A stretch of DNA of 64,000 nt from Variovorax brevis (lineage in GTDB: Bacteria; Pseudomonadota; Gammaproteobacteria; Burkholderiales; Burkholderiaceae_C), in contig NZ_JASZYG010000008.1 of NCBI RefSeq assembly GCF_030317105.1, positions 124,001 through 188,000 on the forward strand, in the 5' to 3' direction. The first letter of the stretch is position 1, and each line of letters begins with the position of its first letter. The position numbers were made by a program, and so were the translations under genes. Below the pieces are notes generated by a model, which saw only the letters and a list, made by a program, of their open reading frames with translations, did no database searches and was not told the origin of the DNA. Positions 34,756 to 42,989 of the stretch are shown here, one piece after another.

Positions 34756-36204
34756 ATGGCCACCGCCCGCCTTCCCCGTCACGCCACCAAGATCGTCGCC
34801 ACCCTCGGCCCTGCCACCAACACGGTAGAGCTGATCGAGCAGATGATTCATCACAAGGTGAGCGTGATGCGGCTCAACTTCAGCCACGGCACCGCGCAGG
34901 ACCACATCGACCGCGCGGCCATGGTGCGGGAGGCGGCACGCCGCGCCGGACGCGAGATCGCGATCATGGCGGACCTGCAGGGCCCGAAGATCCGCGTCGG
35001 CAAGTTCGCCGAAGGCAAGGTGCATCTGGAGCCCGGCGCCAAATTCGTGCTCGACGCGTCGCGCACCGAACTGGGCGACGTGAACGCCGTGGGCCTGGAC
35101 TACAAGGACCTGCCGCGCGACGTGAAACCGGGCGACAGCCTGCTGCTCAACGACGGCCTCATCGTGCTCACCGTCGACGCCGTCAAGGGCGACGCGGTGC
35201 ACACCACGGTGCGCCTGGGCGGCGACCTCTCCAACAACAAGGGCATCAACAAGCAGGGCGGCGGCCTCACGGCGCCGGCCCTGACCGCCAAGGACATGGA
35301 AGACATCAAGACCGCGATGAGCTTCCAGGCGGACTACGTGGCCGTCAGCTTTCCCAAGAACGCGACCGACATGGAAATGGCACGCCAGCTGTGCAACGTC
35401 GCGGCGGCCGAGTTTGGCCACAAGCCGGGCCTGATCGCCAAGATCGAGCGCGCCGAGGCCATTCCCAAGCTGGAAGAAATCCTGAGCGCCAGCGACGGCA
35501 TCATGGTGGCCCGCGGCGACTTGGCGGTGGAAGTCGGCAATGCGGCCGTGCCTGCGCTGCAGAAAAAAATGATCCGCATGGCCCGCGAGATGGACAAGGT
35601 CGTCATCACCGCCACGCAGATGATGGAGTCGATGATCACCAACCCCGTGCCGACGCGCGCCGAGGTGAGCGACGTGGCCAACGCCGTGCTCGACGGCACC
35701 GATGCCGTGATGCTGAGCGCCGAGACGGCCTCCGGCCGCTTCCCGCTGGAAACGGTGCAGGAAATGAGCCGCATCTGCGAAGCGGCCGAGGCGGCGGAAG
35801 ACCTCAAGCTCGACGCTGACTTCAGCGGCCAGTCCTTCAACCGCATCGACCAGACCATTGCCATGGGCGCGCTCTTTACCGCGCAACGACTGGGCGCGAA
35901 GGCCATCGTCGCCTTGACCGAGTCGGGCTCCACGCCGCTGTGGATGAGCCGCCATCGGGCGCACATCCCGATGTATGCCCTGACCTCGCGGCTGTCCACG
36001 CAGCGCAAGATGGCGCTCTACCGCAACGTCCGCCCGCTCCTGATGGACTCGCAGACCGACCGCGACACCGCGCTGGAACAGGCCGAGGCGCACCTGAAGC
36101 GCCGCGGCATCGTGCAGGCGGGCGATGTCTACGCCATCACCTGCGGCGAGCCGATGGGTGCGCCCGGGGGCACCAACATGCTGAAGATCTGCACGGTCGG
36201 CTGA
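34756..36204 (+). CDS. pyk: Pyruvate kinase
   Basis: Makes pyruvate and ATP from phosphoenolpyruvate in the last step of glycolysis. The 482-residue product has KIVATLGPATNTVELIEQM at the N-terminus, RLNFSHGTAQDH, and MADLQGPKIRVG. The active-site block is IAKIERAEAIPKLEEIL, MVARGDLAVEV, and TQMMESMITNPVPTRAEVSD. The C-terminal domain follows from about 360. AGGAG lies before the ATG. The length is normal and no motif is missing. Confidence 0.97.
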   Translation: MATARLPRHATKIVATLGPATNTVELIEQMIHHKVSVMRLNFSHGTAQDHIDRAAMVREAARRAGREIAIMADLQGPKIRVGKFAEGKVHLEPGAKFVLDASRTELGDVNAVGLDYKDLPRDVKPGDSLLLNDGLIVLTVDAVKGDAVHTTVRLGGDLSNNKGINKQGGGLTAPALTAKDMEDIKTAMSFQADYVAVSFPKNATDMEMARQLCNVAAAEFGHKPGLIAKIERAEAIPKLEEILSASDGIMVARGDLAVEVGNAAVPALQKKMIRMAREMDKVVITATQMMESMITNPVPTRAEVSDVANAVLDGTDAVMLSAETASGRFPLETVQEMSRICEAAEAAEDLKLDADFSGQSFNRIDQTIAMGALFTAQRLGAKAIVALTESGSTPLWMSRHRAHIPMYALTSRLSTQRKMALYRNVRPLLMDSQTDRDTALEQAEAHLKRRGIVQAGDVYAITCGEPMGAPGGTNMLKICTVG

Positions 36205-36241
36205 TTCCGGGGGCTTGCCCTGTGGTCTGAAGGGGCTGCGC

Positions 36242-37168
36242 GTGCGTATCGCTCGCATGAACGCACGCCAGACCTTTCCGCGGCTTGTTTCCGCCGCCCT
36301 GCTTGCAGGCTCGGCACTTCTCGCTGCCTGCTCGCCGCTCAAAATCCTCGACGCGCTGGTGCCCAGCGACACCTACAGGCTGGAGCAGGGCGTGGCCTAT
36401 GGCTCGGCGCCGCGCCAGCAACTCGACGTCTACCGCCCCTTGGGGGGGCGAATGCCGGCGGAAGGCACGCGCCCGCTGGTCGTTTTCTTCTACGGTGGCA
36501 CTTGGTCCAGTGGTGAGCGGGCGGAATACCGCTTCGTGGGCGAGGCGCTGGCGTTGCGCGGCGCGGTGACCGTGATCGCGGACTACCGGCTGTCGCCCCA
36601 GGCGACGTACCCCGTCTTCGTCCAGGACAGCGCGCTCGCCGTGAAGTGGGGCATCGACAACGCCGCCCGGCTCGGCGCAGACCCGAAAAAGGTCTACGTC
36701 ATGGGCCACAGCTCCGGCGGGTACAACGCGGCCATGGTCGCGCTCGACGCGCGCTGGCTCTCCGCCCTCGGGGCAAGCCCCAGTCAACTGGCAGGCTGGA
36801 TTGCGCTGGCGGGGCCCTATGACTTCCTGCCCAGCGATAACCCCAAGGTGAGGGTGGCCTTCAACTGGCCCCAGCTTCCCCGCGAATCGCAACCTCTGGC
36901 GCATGCGTCCGCCGCGTCCCCGCGCGCACTCCTCATGGCCGCCCGGCCGGACAAGGTGGTCGACCCCGACCGGAACACCGGCCAGATGGCCGCAAAGCTG
37001 CGCGCCGCGGGCGTCGAAGTGCAGTTGCGCGAGTTCGACGACCTCAACCATATGACGCTCATCGGCGAAGTCGCCGCGCCCCTTGAATGGATCGGGGGAC
37101 CTGTGCTTCCGCCGATCCTGGACTTCATCGGTCTCGAATCATCCCTTTCCGACAAGGGGGCTCGGTAG
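36242..37168 (+). CDS. Predicted lipoprotein esterase (alpha/beta hydrolase, HSL/carboxylesterase-like)
   Basis: A 308-residue envelope hydrolase. The signal peptide has the lipobox LLAAC (cysteine about residue 29), so it should be lipid-anchored outside the cytoplasm. The catalytic serine is in GHSSGGYNAA, with the oxyanion motif VVFFYGGTW upstream in place of HGGxW, D in the DKVVDPDRN segment, and the histidine in LNHMTLIG. I chose GTG at 36242 because GAAGGGG lies six bases before it; an ATG at 36257 is the alternative. The position between pyk and fba is unusual for a lipoprotein, and a link to either is not evident. Confidence 0.8.
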   Translation: MRIARMNARQTFPRLVSAALLAGSALLAACSPLKILDALVPSDTYRLEQGVAYGSAPRQQLDVYRPLGGRMPAEGTRPLVVFFYGGTWSSGERAEYRFVGEALALRGAVTVIADYRLSPQATYPVFVQDSALAVKWGIDNAARLGADPKKVYVMGHSSGGYNAAMVALDARWLSALGASPSQLAGWIALAGPYDFLPSDNPKVRVAFNWPQLPRESQPLAHASAASPRALLMAARPDKVVDPDRNTGQMAAKLRAAGVEVQLREFDDLNHMTLIGEVAAPLEWIGGPVLPPILDFIGLESSLSDKGAR

Positions 37169-37220
37169 AATCGCCTCAGTTGTCCCCCATTTGTATCCAA
37201 GATCTCCACGAGGTATATCC

Positions 37221-38285
37221 ATGGCACTCGTCTCGATGCGCGAACTGCTCGACCATGCTGCAGCCAACGGCTACGGCATCCCGGCCTTCAATGTCAACAA
37301 CCTGGAACAGGTTCAGGCCGTGATGGAGGCTGCCAAGGAAGTCGGCGCTCCCGTCATCCTTCAAGCCAGCGCAGGTGCCCGCAAATACGCCGGCGAAGCC
37401 TTCATCAAGCACCTGATCATGGCGGCCATCGAGGCCTATCCCACCGTGCCGCTGGTCATGCACCAGGACCACGGGCAGAGCCCCGACGTGTGCAAGGGCG
37501 CCATCGACCTGGGCTTCAGCTCGGTCATGATGGACGGCTCGCTCGAAGCCGACGGCAAGACCATCGCCAGCTACGAATACAACGTCGAGACCACCAAGAA
37601 GGTCTCGGACATGGCCCACCGCGTGGGCGTCACCGTCGAAGGCGAACTGGGTTGCCTGGGCTCGCTGGAAACCATGAAGGGCGACAAGGAAGACGGCCAC
37701 GGCACCGACGCGACCATGACGCGCGAGCAACTGTTGACCGACCCTGAGCAAGCGGCAGACTTCGTCAAGCGCACGCAGATCGACGCGCTGGCCATCGCCA
37801 TTGGCACCAGCCACGGCGCCTACAAATTCACCCGCAAGCCCACCGGCGACATCCTGGCGATCGACCGCATCAAGGAAATCCACCGCCGCATTCCCAACAC
37901 CCACCTGGTGATGCACGGTTCGTCGAGCGTGCCGCAGGAGCTGCTGGCCATCATTCGCCAGTACGGCGGCAACATGAAGGAAACCTACGGCGTGCCGGTC
38001 GAGGAAATCCAGGAGGCCATCAAGCACGGCGTGCGCAAGATCAACATCGACACCGACATCCGCTTGGCCATGACCGGCGCGGTGCGCAAGTTCCTGGCCG
38101 AGAACCCCGAGAAGTTCGACGCCCGCGAATGGCTCAAGCCTGCACGTGAAGCGGCCAAGCAGATCTGCAAGCAGCGCTACCTGGAATTCGGTTGCGAAGG
38201 CCAGGGCCTGAAGATCAAGGGCGAGACGCTGCAAGTCGTGGCGGCCAAGTACGCCAAGGGCGAGCTCGCGCAAGCGGTGGTCTGA
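37221..38285 (+). CDS. fba: Class II fructose-bisphosphate aldolase
   Basis: Interconverts fructose 1,6-bisphosphate with dihydroxyacetone phosphate and glyceraldehyde 3-phosphate. The 354-residue product is of the zinc-dependent class II, CbbA-like group. Zinc ligands lie in VMHQDHGQSP and in HGSSSVP, and GELGCLGSLE carries a conserved glutamate. The C-terminal part holds KINIDTDIRLAMTGAVRK. A TAGAAT box at 37165-37170 overlaps the upstream stop and may be its -10. A strong terminator follows. Confidence 0.97.
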   Translation: MALVSMRELLDHAAANGYGIPAFNVNNLEQVQAVMEAAKEVGAPVILQASAGARKYAGEAFIKHLIMAAIEAYPTVPLVMHQDHGQSPDVCKGAIDLGFSSVMMDGSLEADGKTIASYEYNVETTKKVSDMAHRVGVTVEGELGCLGSLETMKGDKEDGHGTDATMTREQLLTDPEQAADFVKRTQIDALAIAIGTSHGAYKFTRKPTGDILAIDRIKEIHRRIPNTHLVMHGSSSVPQELLAIIRQYGGNMKETYGVPVEEIQEAIKHGVRKINIDTDIRLAMTGAVRKFLAENPEKFDAREWLKPAREAAKQICKQRYLEFGCEGQGLKIKGETLQVVAAKYAKGELAQAVV

Positions 38286-38302
38286 TTTCGCGACCATCTT
38301 GC

Positions 38303-38332
38303 AAAAAGGCCGCCCGCCCGGGCGGCTTTTTT
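38303..38332 (+). terminator. Rho-independent terminator after fba
   Basis: A 7-bp stem GCCGCCC/GGGCGGC with loop GCCC (38309-38326) is followed by six T (38327-38332) and preceded by five A, so it could also act on the minus strand. It starts about 18 bp after the fba stop. Confidence 0.9.
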
Positions 38333-38391
38333 ATTGCCACAATCTGTGCCTACCCAGCCCTTGCGGCCATCGAACCCCGTCTGACACTGCC

Positions 38392-39297
38392 ATGACCACC
38401 GTACACACGTCCTCCATCAACAGCCTGCCTCTGCTTGCGCGCGGCAAGGTGCGAGACAACTATGCAGTTGGCAACGACCGCATCCTGATGGTGGCGAGCG
38501 ATCGCCTGTCGGCCTTCGACGTGATCATGGGCGAGCCGATTCCGGGCAAGGGCGTGATCCTCACGCAGATGGCGCTGTGGTGGTTCGAGCGCTTGGGGCA
38601 CCTGTGCCCCAATCACCTGACCGGCGACGCGCCCGAAAGCGCCGTCACGCCCGAGGAAGTGCCGCAGGTCAAGGACCGCTCGATGCTGGTCAAGCGCCTG
38701 AAGCCCCTGCCCATCGAGGCGGTGGTGCGCGGCTATCTCGCGGGCAGCGGCTGGAAGGAATACCAGGAAAGCCGCTCTGTGTGCGGCGTGCCCCTGCCCG
38801 AAGGCCTGACCAACGCCAGCAAGCTGCCGCGCCCCATCTTCACGCCGGCGGCCAAGGCGCAGGCCGGCGAACATGACGAGAACATCTCGTATGACCGCGT
38901 GGTCGAGGTCGTCGGCCCCAAGCTGGCCAACGAGATCCGCGAGACGAGCATCGCCATCTACGAAACAGCAGCCGAGATCGCGCTGGCCAAGGGCATGATC
39001 ATTGCCGACACCAAGTTCGAGTTCGGCCTGGACGAAAACGGCACGCTGGTGCTGATGGATGAGGTGCTGACACCCGACAGTTCGCGCTATTGGCCCGTCG
39101 AAGGCTACGAAGCGGCGCTCGCAGCCGGCGCCAATCCGCCCAGCTACGACAAGCAGTTCGTGCGCGACTGGCTGGAGGCCGTGCGCCTCAATGGCAAGCC
39201 CTGGGACAAGACGCCCCCCGCGCCACGCCTGCCGGCGGATGTCGTCGAAAAGACCGCCGCCAAGTACCGCGAAGCGCTGCAACGCCTCACCGATTAA
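38392..39297 (+). CDS. purC: Phosphoribosylaminoimidazole-succinocarboxamide synthase
   Basis: Makes SAICAR from CAIR and aspartate in purine synthesis. The 301-residue product has LLARGKVRDNYAVG near the N-terminus, VASDRLSAFDVIMGEPIPGKG, VVRGYLAGSGWKEYQ, and DTKFEFGLDENG with VLMDEVLTPDSSRYW. It is the longer, single-enzyme form usual in betaproteobacteria. The ATG at 38392 is the only start that keeps the normal length. No Shine-Dalgarno sequence is clear in front of it. Confidence 0.97.
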   Translation: MTTVHTSSINSLPLLARGKVRDNYAVGNDRILMVASDRLSAFDVIMGEPIPGKGVILTQMALWWFERLGHLCPNHLTGDAPESAVTPEEVPQVKDRSMLVKRLKPLPIEAVVRGYLAGSGWKEYQESRSVCGVPLPEGLTNASKLPRPIFTPAAKAQAGEHDENISYDRVVEVVGPKLANEIRETSIAIYETAAEIALAKGMIIADTKFEFGLDENGTLVLMDEVLTPDSSRYWPVEGYEAALAAGANPPSYDKQFVRDWLEAVRLNGKPWDKTPPAPRLPADVVEKTAAKYREALQRLTD

Positions 39298-39419
39298 CTG
39301 CGCGTCCGGCCGCTGGCGCCGGAAATGTAAATAGATCACAAAGCGCGCGGCAATACTCACCGCCCATTTAGGCAACACTTTTCCATACTTTCATCATCTT
39401 TCTTGATGAGGAGAGCGTG

Positions 39420-40094
39420 ATGGAAATAACAAGCGAAATCCGGGTTCCCTCCACCCCTGTCGCCGCGGCGCCGCAGGTCACGACCCTGCCGCCCGACGGC
39501 CTGATGGCTGGCATCTTCGCCCGCGTGCTCGACGAGATTGACCACGGCCTGCTGCTGGTCGATCTCACGGGGCGAATCCTTCACGCCAACCATCCGGCCC
39601 GCTGCGAACTGGCTTCCGCGCATGCGCTGTGCAACGTCGACGGCCTCCTCGCGGGCAGCGACACCGGCCGGCAATGCCAGATCCGCCAGGCGCTCAAGGA
39701 CGCGGCGCGCGATTGCCGCAGCATCGTGGAGCTGGAGCACGACAGCAGCCCGCTGTCGCTCGCCTTCATTCCGATGGCTTCGTTCCATGGCGGCCCGATC
39801 GACAGCGTGCTGGTGATGTGCAGCAAGCGTCAAAACTGCGCGACGCTGACCATGCAGATGTTCGCCCGCGCCAATCGCCTCACGCGCGCCGAGCAGGACG
39901 TGCTGCGCCAGCTGTGCGACGGCCACCGTGCCGAGGAAATCGCGGGCCTGCAGGGCATCTGCGTTTCCACCGTTCGCACGCACATCAAGAGCGTGCGCGA
40001 GAAGACGGGCGCCAACAGCGTGCGCGAGATCGTCCATCGCCTGGCGCGCATGCCGCAGGTGGTTTCGGCGCTCAGGATCAACGTGCGCGACTGA
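39420..40094 (+). CDS. LuxR-family helix-turn-helix regulator with a PAS-like sensor domain
   Basis: A 224-residue transcriptional regulator. Residues about 35-140 resemble a PAS-like sensor (VDLTGRILHANHPARCEL). The C-terminal GerE/LuxR HTH has LTRAEQDVLRQLCDGH and GICVSTVRTHIKSVREKTG. The strong Shine-Dalgarno GAGGAGAG lies before the ATG at 39420; a GTG lies three bases earlier. No response-regulator receiver domain is present. The CRP-type regulator follows 130 bp later, and the target genes are not known. Confidence 0.85.
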   Translation: MEITSEIRVPSTPVAAAPQVTTLPPDGLMAGIFARVLDEIDHGLLLVDLTGRILHANHPARCELASAHALCNVDGLLAGSDTGRQCQIRQALKDAARDCRSIVELEHDSSPLSLAFIPMASFHGGPIDSVLVMCSKRQNCATLTMQMFARANRLTRAEQDVLRQLCDGHRAEEIAGLQGICVSTVRTHIKSVREKTGANSVREIVHRLARMPQVVSALRINVRD

Positions 40095-40212
40095 CAGCGG
40101 GGCCGAACAGGTCGCGGCGAGGCCGGGCACTTCAGGGTGCCCTGCGGCCTTGGCCGCGTTCGGGTCAGCCCCAACGGGGTGTTTGCGGAGGCCACGGCGC
40201 GCAAGCGGGCTA

Positions 40213-40218
40213 TATAGT
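40213..40218 (+). promoter_or_regulatory. Candidate -10 box (TATAGT) for a leaderless transcript of the Crp/Fnr-type gene
   Basis: TATAGT lies inside TATATAGT and ends six bases before the ATG at 40225. No Shine-Dalgarno sequence is seen. The -35 region is GC-rich and unconvincing. Confidence 0.35.
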
Positions 40219-40224
40219 CCGCGC

Positions 40225-40893
40225 ATGCCGTCGCTTGCCTTGCGTCTCGCCGCCGCGGCCTCGCCCGCGCCGCCTCCTGCACTTTCGCCACCCGTCGATC
40301 GGCTGGCGGCCCTTGGGGTTCAGCGGCGCTTTCGCACCAACACCGTGATCATCGAAGAGGGTGAGACGGGCGACGCCATCTACGTCGTGCTCTCGGGCCG
40401 GCTGCGTGCCTTCGTGTCGGATTCCCGCGGGCGCGAGATCACGCTGGGCCTGCACGGGCCGGGCGAATACGTCGGCGAGATGTCCCTGGATGGCGGCAAG
40501 CGCTCGGCGAGCGTGCAGGCGGTCGAGCCCACCCTGTGTGCCGTGGTCACGCGCGAAACCGTGCTGCACCACATTGCCAACGACCCCGACTTCGCCTTGG
40601 CGCTGGTGCAGCGGTTGATCCGGCGCGCCCGGCTCGCCACCGAAAGCGCCCGCAGCATCGCCCTGCTCGACGTCTACAGCCGCCTGCGCGCCATGCTGGA
40701 GCAACGCGCCCAATTGCGTGAAGACGGCGCGCGAGTCATTGCCGAGCGCCTGACCCATCAGGCCATTGCCAGCGAGATCGGCTGTTCGCGAGAGATGGTG
40801 AGCCGCCTGCTCAAGGACTTGGAGGCCGGCGGCTACCTGGACGTCGTCCAGCGCCAGATCGTGTTGCTCAAGGATCTGCCGGCCCGCTGGTGA
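40225..40893 (+). CDS. Crp/Fnr-family transcriptional regulator
   Basis: A 222-residue regulator. Residues about 20-130 form a cyclic-nucleotide-binding-type beta roll with IIEEGETGDAIYVVLSGRL and GPGEYVGEMSLDGGKRSASV. This second segment resembles the cAMP phosphate-binding loop, but the usual E-x-x-x-x-x-RSA arginine-serine pattern is KRSAS here. The HTH has LTHQAIASEIGCSREMVSRLL, of the CRP type. No N-terminal Fe-S cysteine cluster is seen, so it is not FNR. Effector and targets are unknown. Confidence 0.9.
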   Translation: MPSLALRLAAAASPAPPPALSPPVDRLAALGVQRRFRTNTVIIEEGETGDAIYVVLSGRLRAFVSDSRGREITLGLHGPGEYVGEMSLDGGKRSASVQAVEPTLCAVVTRETVLHHIANDPDFALALVQRLIRRARLATESARSIALLDVYSRLRAMLEQRAQLREDGARVIAERLTHQAIASEIGCSREMVSRLLKDLEAGGYLDVVQRQIVLLKDLPARW

Positions 40894-40924
40894 CCGTTGG
40901 CGGGCTGTCCAGCGCCTGTCAGGT

Positions 40925-41374
40925 TCAGCGGGCGCTGCCGTCCAGCTTGGCCAGCGTCTGCCCGCGCGCGTCGAGCAGGATCAACTCGTTGCCGGAGATG
41001 CTGTAGCTGGTCGTGGCTTGCAGCGCGGCAAGAAAGCGGGCCTCCAGCTGGCCGCGCCCGGCATCGATGCAGGCCATGCGCGTGGACGCCAGCGGTCCGA
41101 TCTTGAGCTGGGCGCCGGTGCGAAGGTAGCTGCCGGTGATCCGGTTGCAGCCACCCGAGCCGGTCACGCGCTTGTTGGCGCCATCGAAGGAGATCTGCGC
41201 GCTTTGCTGTGGGTCCTGGCTCGGAATGACAGGCTGCTCATCGATGCTGGCCAGCCGCCAGGTGCGCGCTTCGATCGGCTCATCCAGGCTCACGCTGCTG
41301 CACCCGGAAACGGCGAAGGCCAGGACAAGGGGCAGTGCCGCGCGGCAGAAGGCGAAGCGTGCGAGGAAGTGCAT
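40925..41374 (-). CDS. META-domain (HslJ-like) lipoprotein
   Basis: A 149-residue envelope lipoprotein with signal peptide and lipobox VSGC (cysteine at residue 25). The mature part is a META/HslJ domain with RTWRLASIDEQPVI and ITGSGGCNRITGSYLRTG-like and ACIDAGRGQLEARFLAAL segments, all typical. HslJ is linked to heat shock and novobiocin resistance in E. coli; the role here is not shown. AAGGA lies before the ATG. It lies downstream of, and convergent with, the CRP-type gene. Confidence 0.87.
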   Translation of the reverse strand: MHFLARFAFCRAALPLVLAFAVSGCSSVSLDEPIEARTWRLASIDEQPVIPSQDPQQSAQISFDGANKRVTGSGGCNRITGSYLRTGAQLKIGPLASTRMACIDAGRGQLEARFLAALQATTSYSISGNELILLDARGQTLAKLDGSAR

Positions 41375-41489
41375 GGCATGTCCTTGTCCAACAATGGCTG
41401 TTTGGGCGCCATCGTAGCGTCAGACGGCCGCGGGCATGGGCAAAGGCGTCGTCCATTGCCCTGGACCGGGCTCGTTCAGGACTACCGGA

Positions 41490-42410
41490 TCAGCTCAGGA
41501 CCACGCTGCTCAGCCGGCGCCTGTAGGTCGACACGACTGGGTCGGCCGGCGGGATCTGGCCATCGGCAACCTTGACCTTGGGCGGCTCGATGATTTCGAG
41601 GATGGCCACGCAGGTCTTTCGCGCGAGTTCCTCGCTCCAGCTCTTGTCGCGCATCAGGATCTCGAGCAGTTCGTCCATGGCGTCGGTCCATTGCTGCGAT
41701 GCCATCAGCAGGCGGGCGCGGTCGAAGCGTGCCTGGAAGTCGCGCTTGGCGGCGGCGATCTTCGCGTCGAGGTCGGCCAGCACAGGCGCGGCGCCGGTCA
41801 CCGGATGCGCGAAGTCGATCGCGTCCATCCAGCGCTGCAGCGCGTCGAACCTGCGCACCAGCGACGTCTTGCTGATCACCGGCGCGAACGCGACCTTGGC
41901 GTCATCGTCGCGGCGTTCCTGCAGCAGCAGCTTGACGTAGTCGAAGCGGGTGTCATCGTTGGCCGGATCGGTGGCCACGGCTTGCTGCAGCCTTTCGAGG
42001 GCGCCTTCGGTGTCGCCTTCGGCCAGCGCAGCGGTGGCTTCGTCTTCCACCTGGGCGGCTTCGGCTTCATTCGCGGCGGGCACATGCTTGTCCAGGAACT
42101 GGCGAATCTGGTCGGCCGGAATGGCGCCCACGAAACCGTCCACGGGCTGGCCGCCCACGAACATGACGCAAAACGGAATGCTGCGCACGCCGAACATCTG
42201 CGAAAGCTGCTGCGAAATCTGCGGCACCTTGTCGGCGTCGAGCTTGGCCAGCGTGAAGCGGCCGGCGTATTCGACTTCCAGCTTTTCGAGCACGGGACCG
42301 AGCTGCTTGCACGGTCCGCACCATTCGGCCCAGATGTCCAGCAGGACCGGCGTCGTCGCGGAGCCGTCGATGAGATCGGCCTGAAAGTTGTCGAGAGTGA
42401 TGTCAATCAT
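41490..42410 (-). CDS. Thioredoxin-TPR protein (CnoX/YbbN-like)
   Basis: A 306-residue cytoplasmic protein. The N-terminal thioredoxin domain has WAEWCGPCKQLGPVL with C31 and C34. Unlike E. coli YbbN, which has SXXC, both cysteines are kept, so it could be redox active. From about residue 120 tetratricopeptide-like repeats follow (ALAEGDTEGALERLQQAVAT and the LLMASQQWTDAMDELL segment). E. coli CnoX guards proteins against oxidation with GroEL. It diverges from purE across 36 bp, so the promoters overlap. Confidence 0.9.
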   Translation of the reverse strand: MIDITLDNFQADLIDGSATTPVLLDIWAEWCGPCKQLGPVLEKLEVEYAGRFTLAKLDADKVPQISQQLSQMFGVRSIPFCVMFVGGQPVDGFVGAIPADQIRQFLDKHVPAANEAEAAQVEDEATAALAEGDTEGALERLQQAVATDPANDDTRFDYVKLLLQERRDDDAKVAFAPVISKTSLVRRFDALQRWMDAIDFAHPVTGAAPVLADLDAKIAAAKRDFQARFDRARLLMASQQWTDAMDELLEILMRDKSWSEELARKTCVAILEIIEPPKVKVADGQIPPADPVVSTYRRRLSSVVLS

Positions 42411-42433
42411 CGGACGCAGCGGAGGGTGAAACG

Positions 42434-42439
42434 TAAAAT
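42434..42439 (+). promoter_or_regulatory. Candidate -10 box (TAAAAT) for a leaderless purE transcript
   Basis: TAAAAT ends seven bases before the ATG at 42447, so the likely transcript starts at the start codon. GGGA before the ATG is too close to act as a Shine-Dalgarno sequence. The -35 is poor. The region also faces the thioredoxin gene on the other strand. Confidence 0.35.
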
Positions 42440-42446
42440 TGGGACC

Positions 42447-42989
42447 ATGAACCAAACAATTCAGGTCGGCGTCGTGATGGGCTCGAACTCCGATTGGGAG
42501 ACGATGCGCCACGCGGTCGAGATTCTCCAGCAATTCGGCATTGCCCACGAAGCACGCGTTGTGTCGGCCCACCGGATGCCCGACGAATTGTTCGCCTACG
42601 CCTCCCATGCGGCCACCCGCGGCCTCTCGGCGATCATCGCCGGTGCCGGCGGCGCGGCCCACCTGCCCGGCATGCTGGCCTCCAAGACGACGGTGCCCGT
42701 GCTCGGCGTGCCGGTCGCAAGCCGCCACCTGCAGGGCGTCGATTCACTCTACAGCATCGTCCAGATGCCCAAGGGCGTTCCGGTTGCGACCTTTGCCATC
42801 GGCACCGCGGGCGCGGCGAATGCGGCGCTGTTTGCAGTGGCCATGCTGGCGGTTGGCAACCCGGCGCTGCGCAAGCAACTCGACGCATTCCGCGCCACGC
42901 AGACCGCGGCGGCAAGCGCGATGACCTTGCCGCCCCCCGGTGAAGACAATGTCTCGCCATTCACGCCGCAAGGCGGAGGTGCCTTGTGA
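42447..42989 (+). CDS. purE: N5-carboxyaminoimidazole ribonucleotide mutase
   Basis: Converts N5-CAIR to CAIR in purine synthesis. The 180-residue product has VGVVMGSNSDWETM, VVSAHRMPDELFAY, the loop IIAGAGGAAHLPGMLAS, and GTAGAANAALFAVAML. It is the class I form that works after PurK. The last bases overlap the purK start (GTGA), so the two are translationally coupled. Confidence 0.97.
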   Translation: MNQTIQVGVVMGSNSDWETMRHAVEILQQFGIAHEARVVSAHRMPDELFAYASHAATRGLSAIIAGAGGAAHLPGMLASKTTVPVLGVPVASRHLQGVDSLYSIVQMPKGVPVATFAIGTAGAANAALFAVAMLAVGNPALRKQLDAFRATQTAAASAMTLPPPGEDNVSPFTPQGGGAL

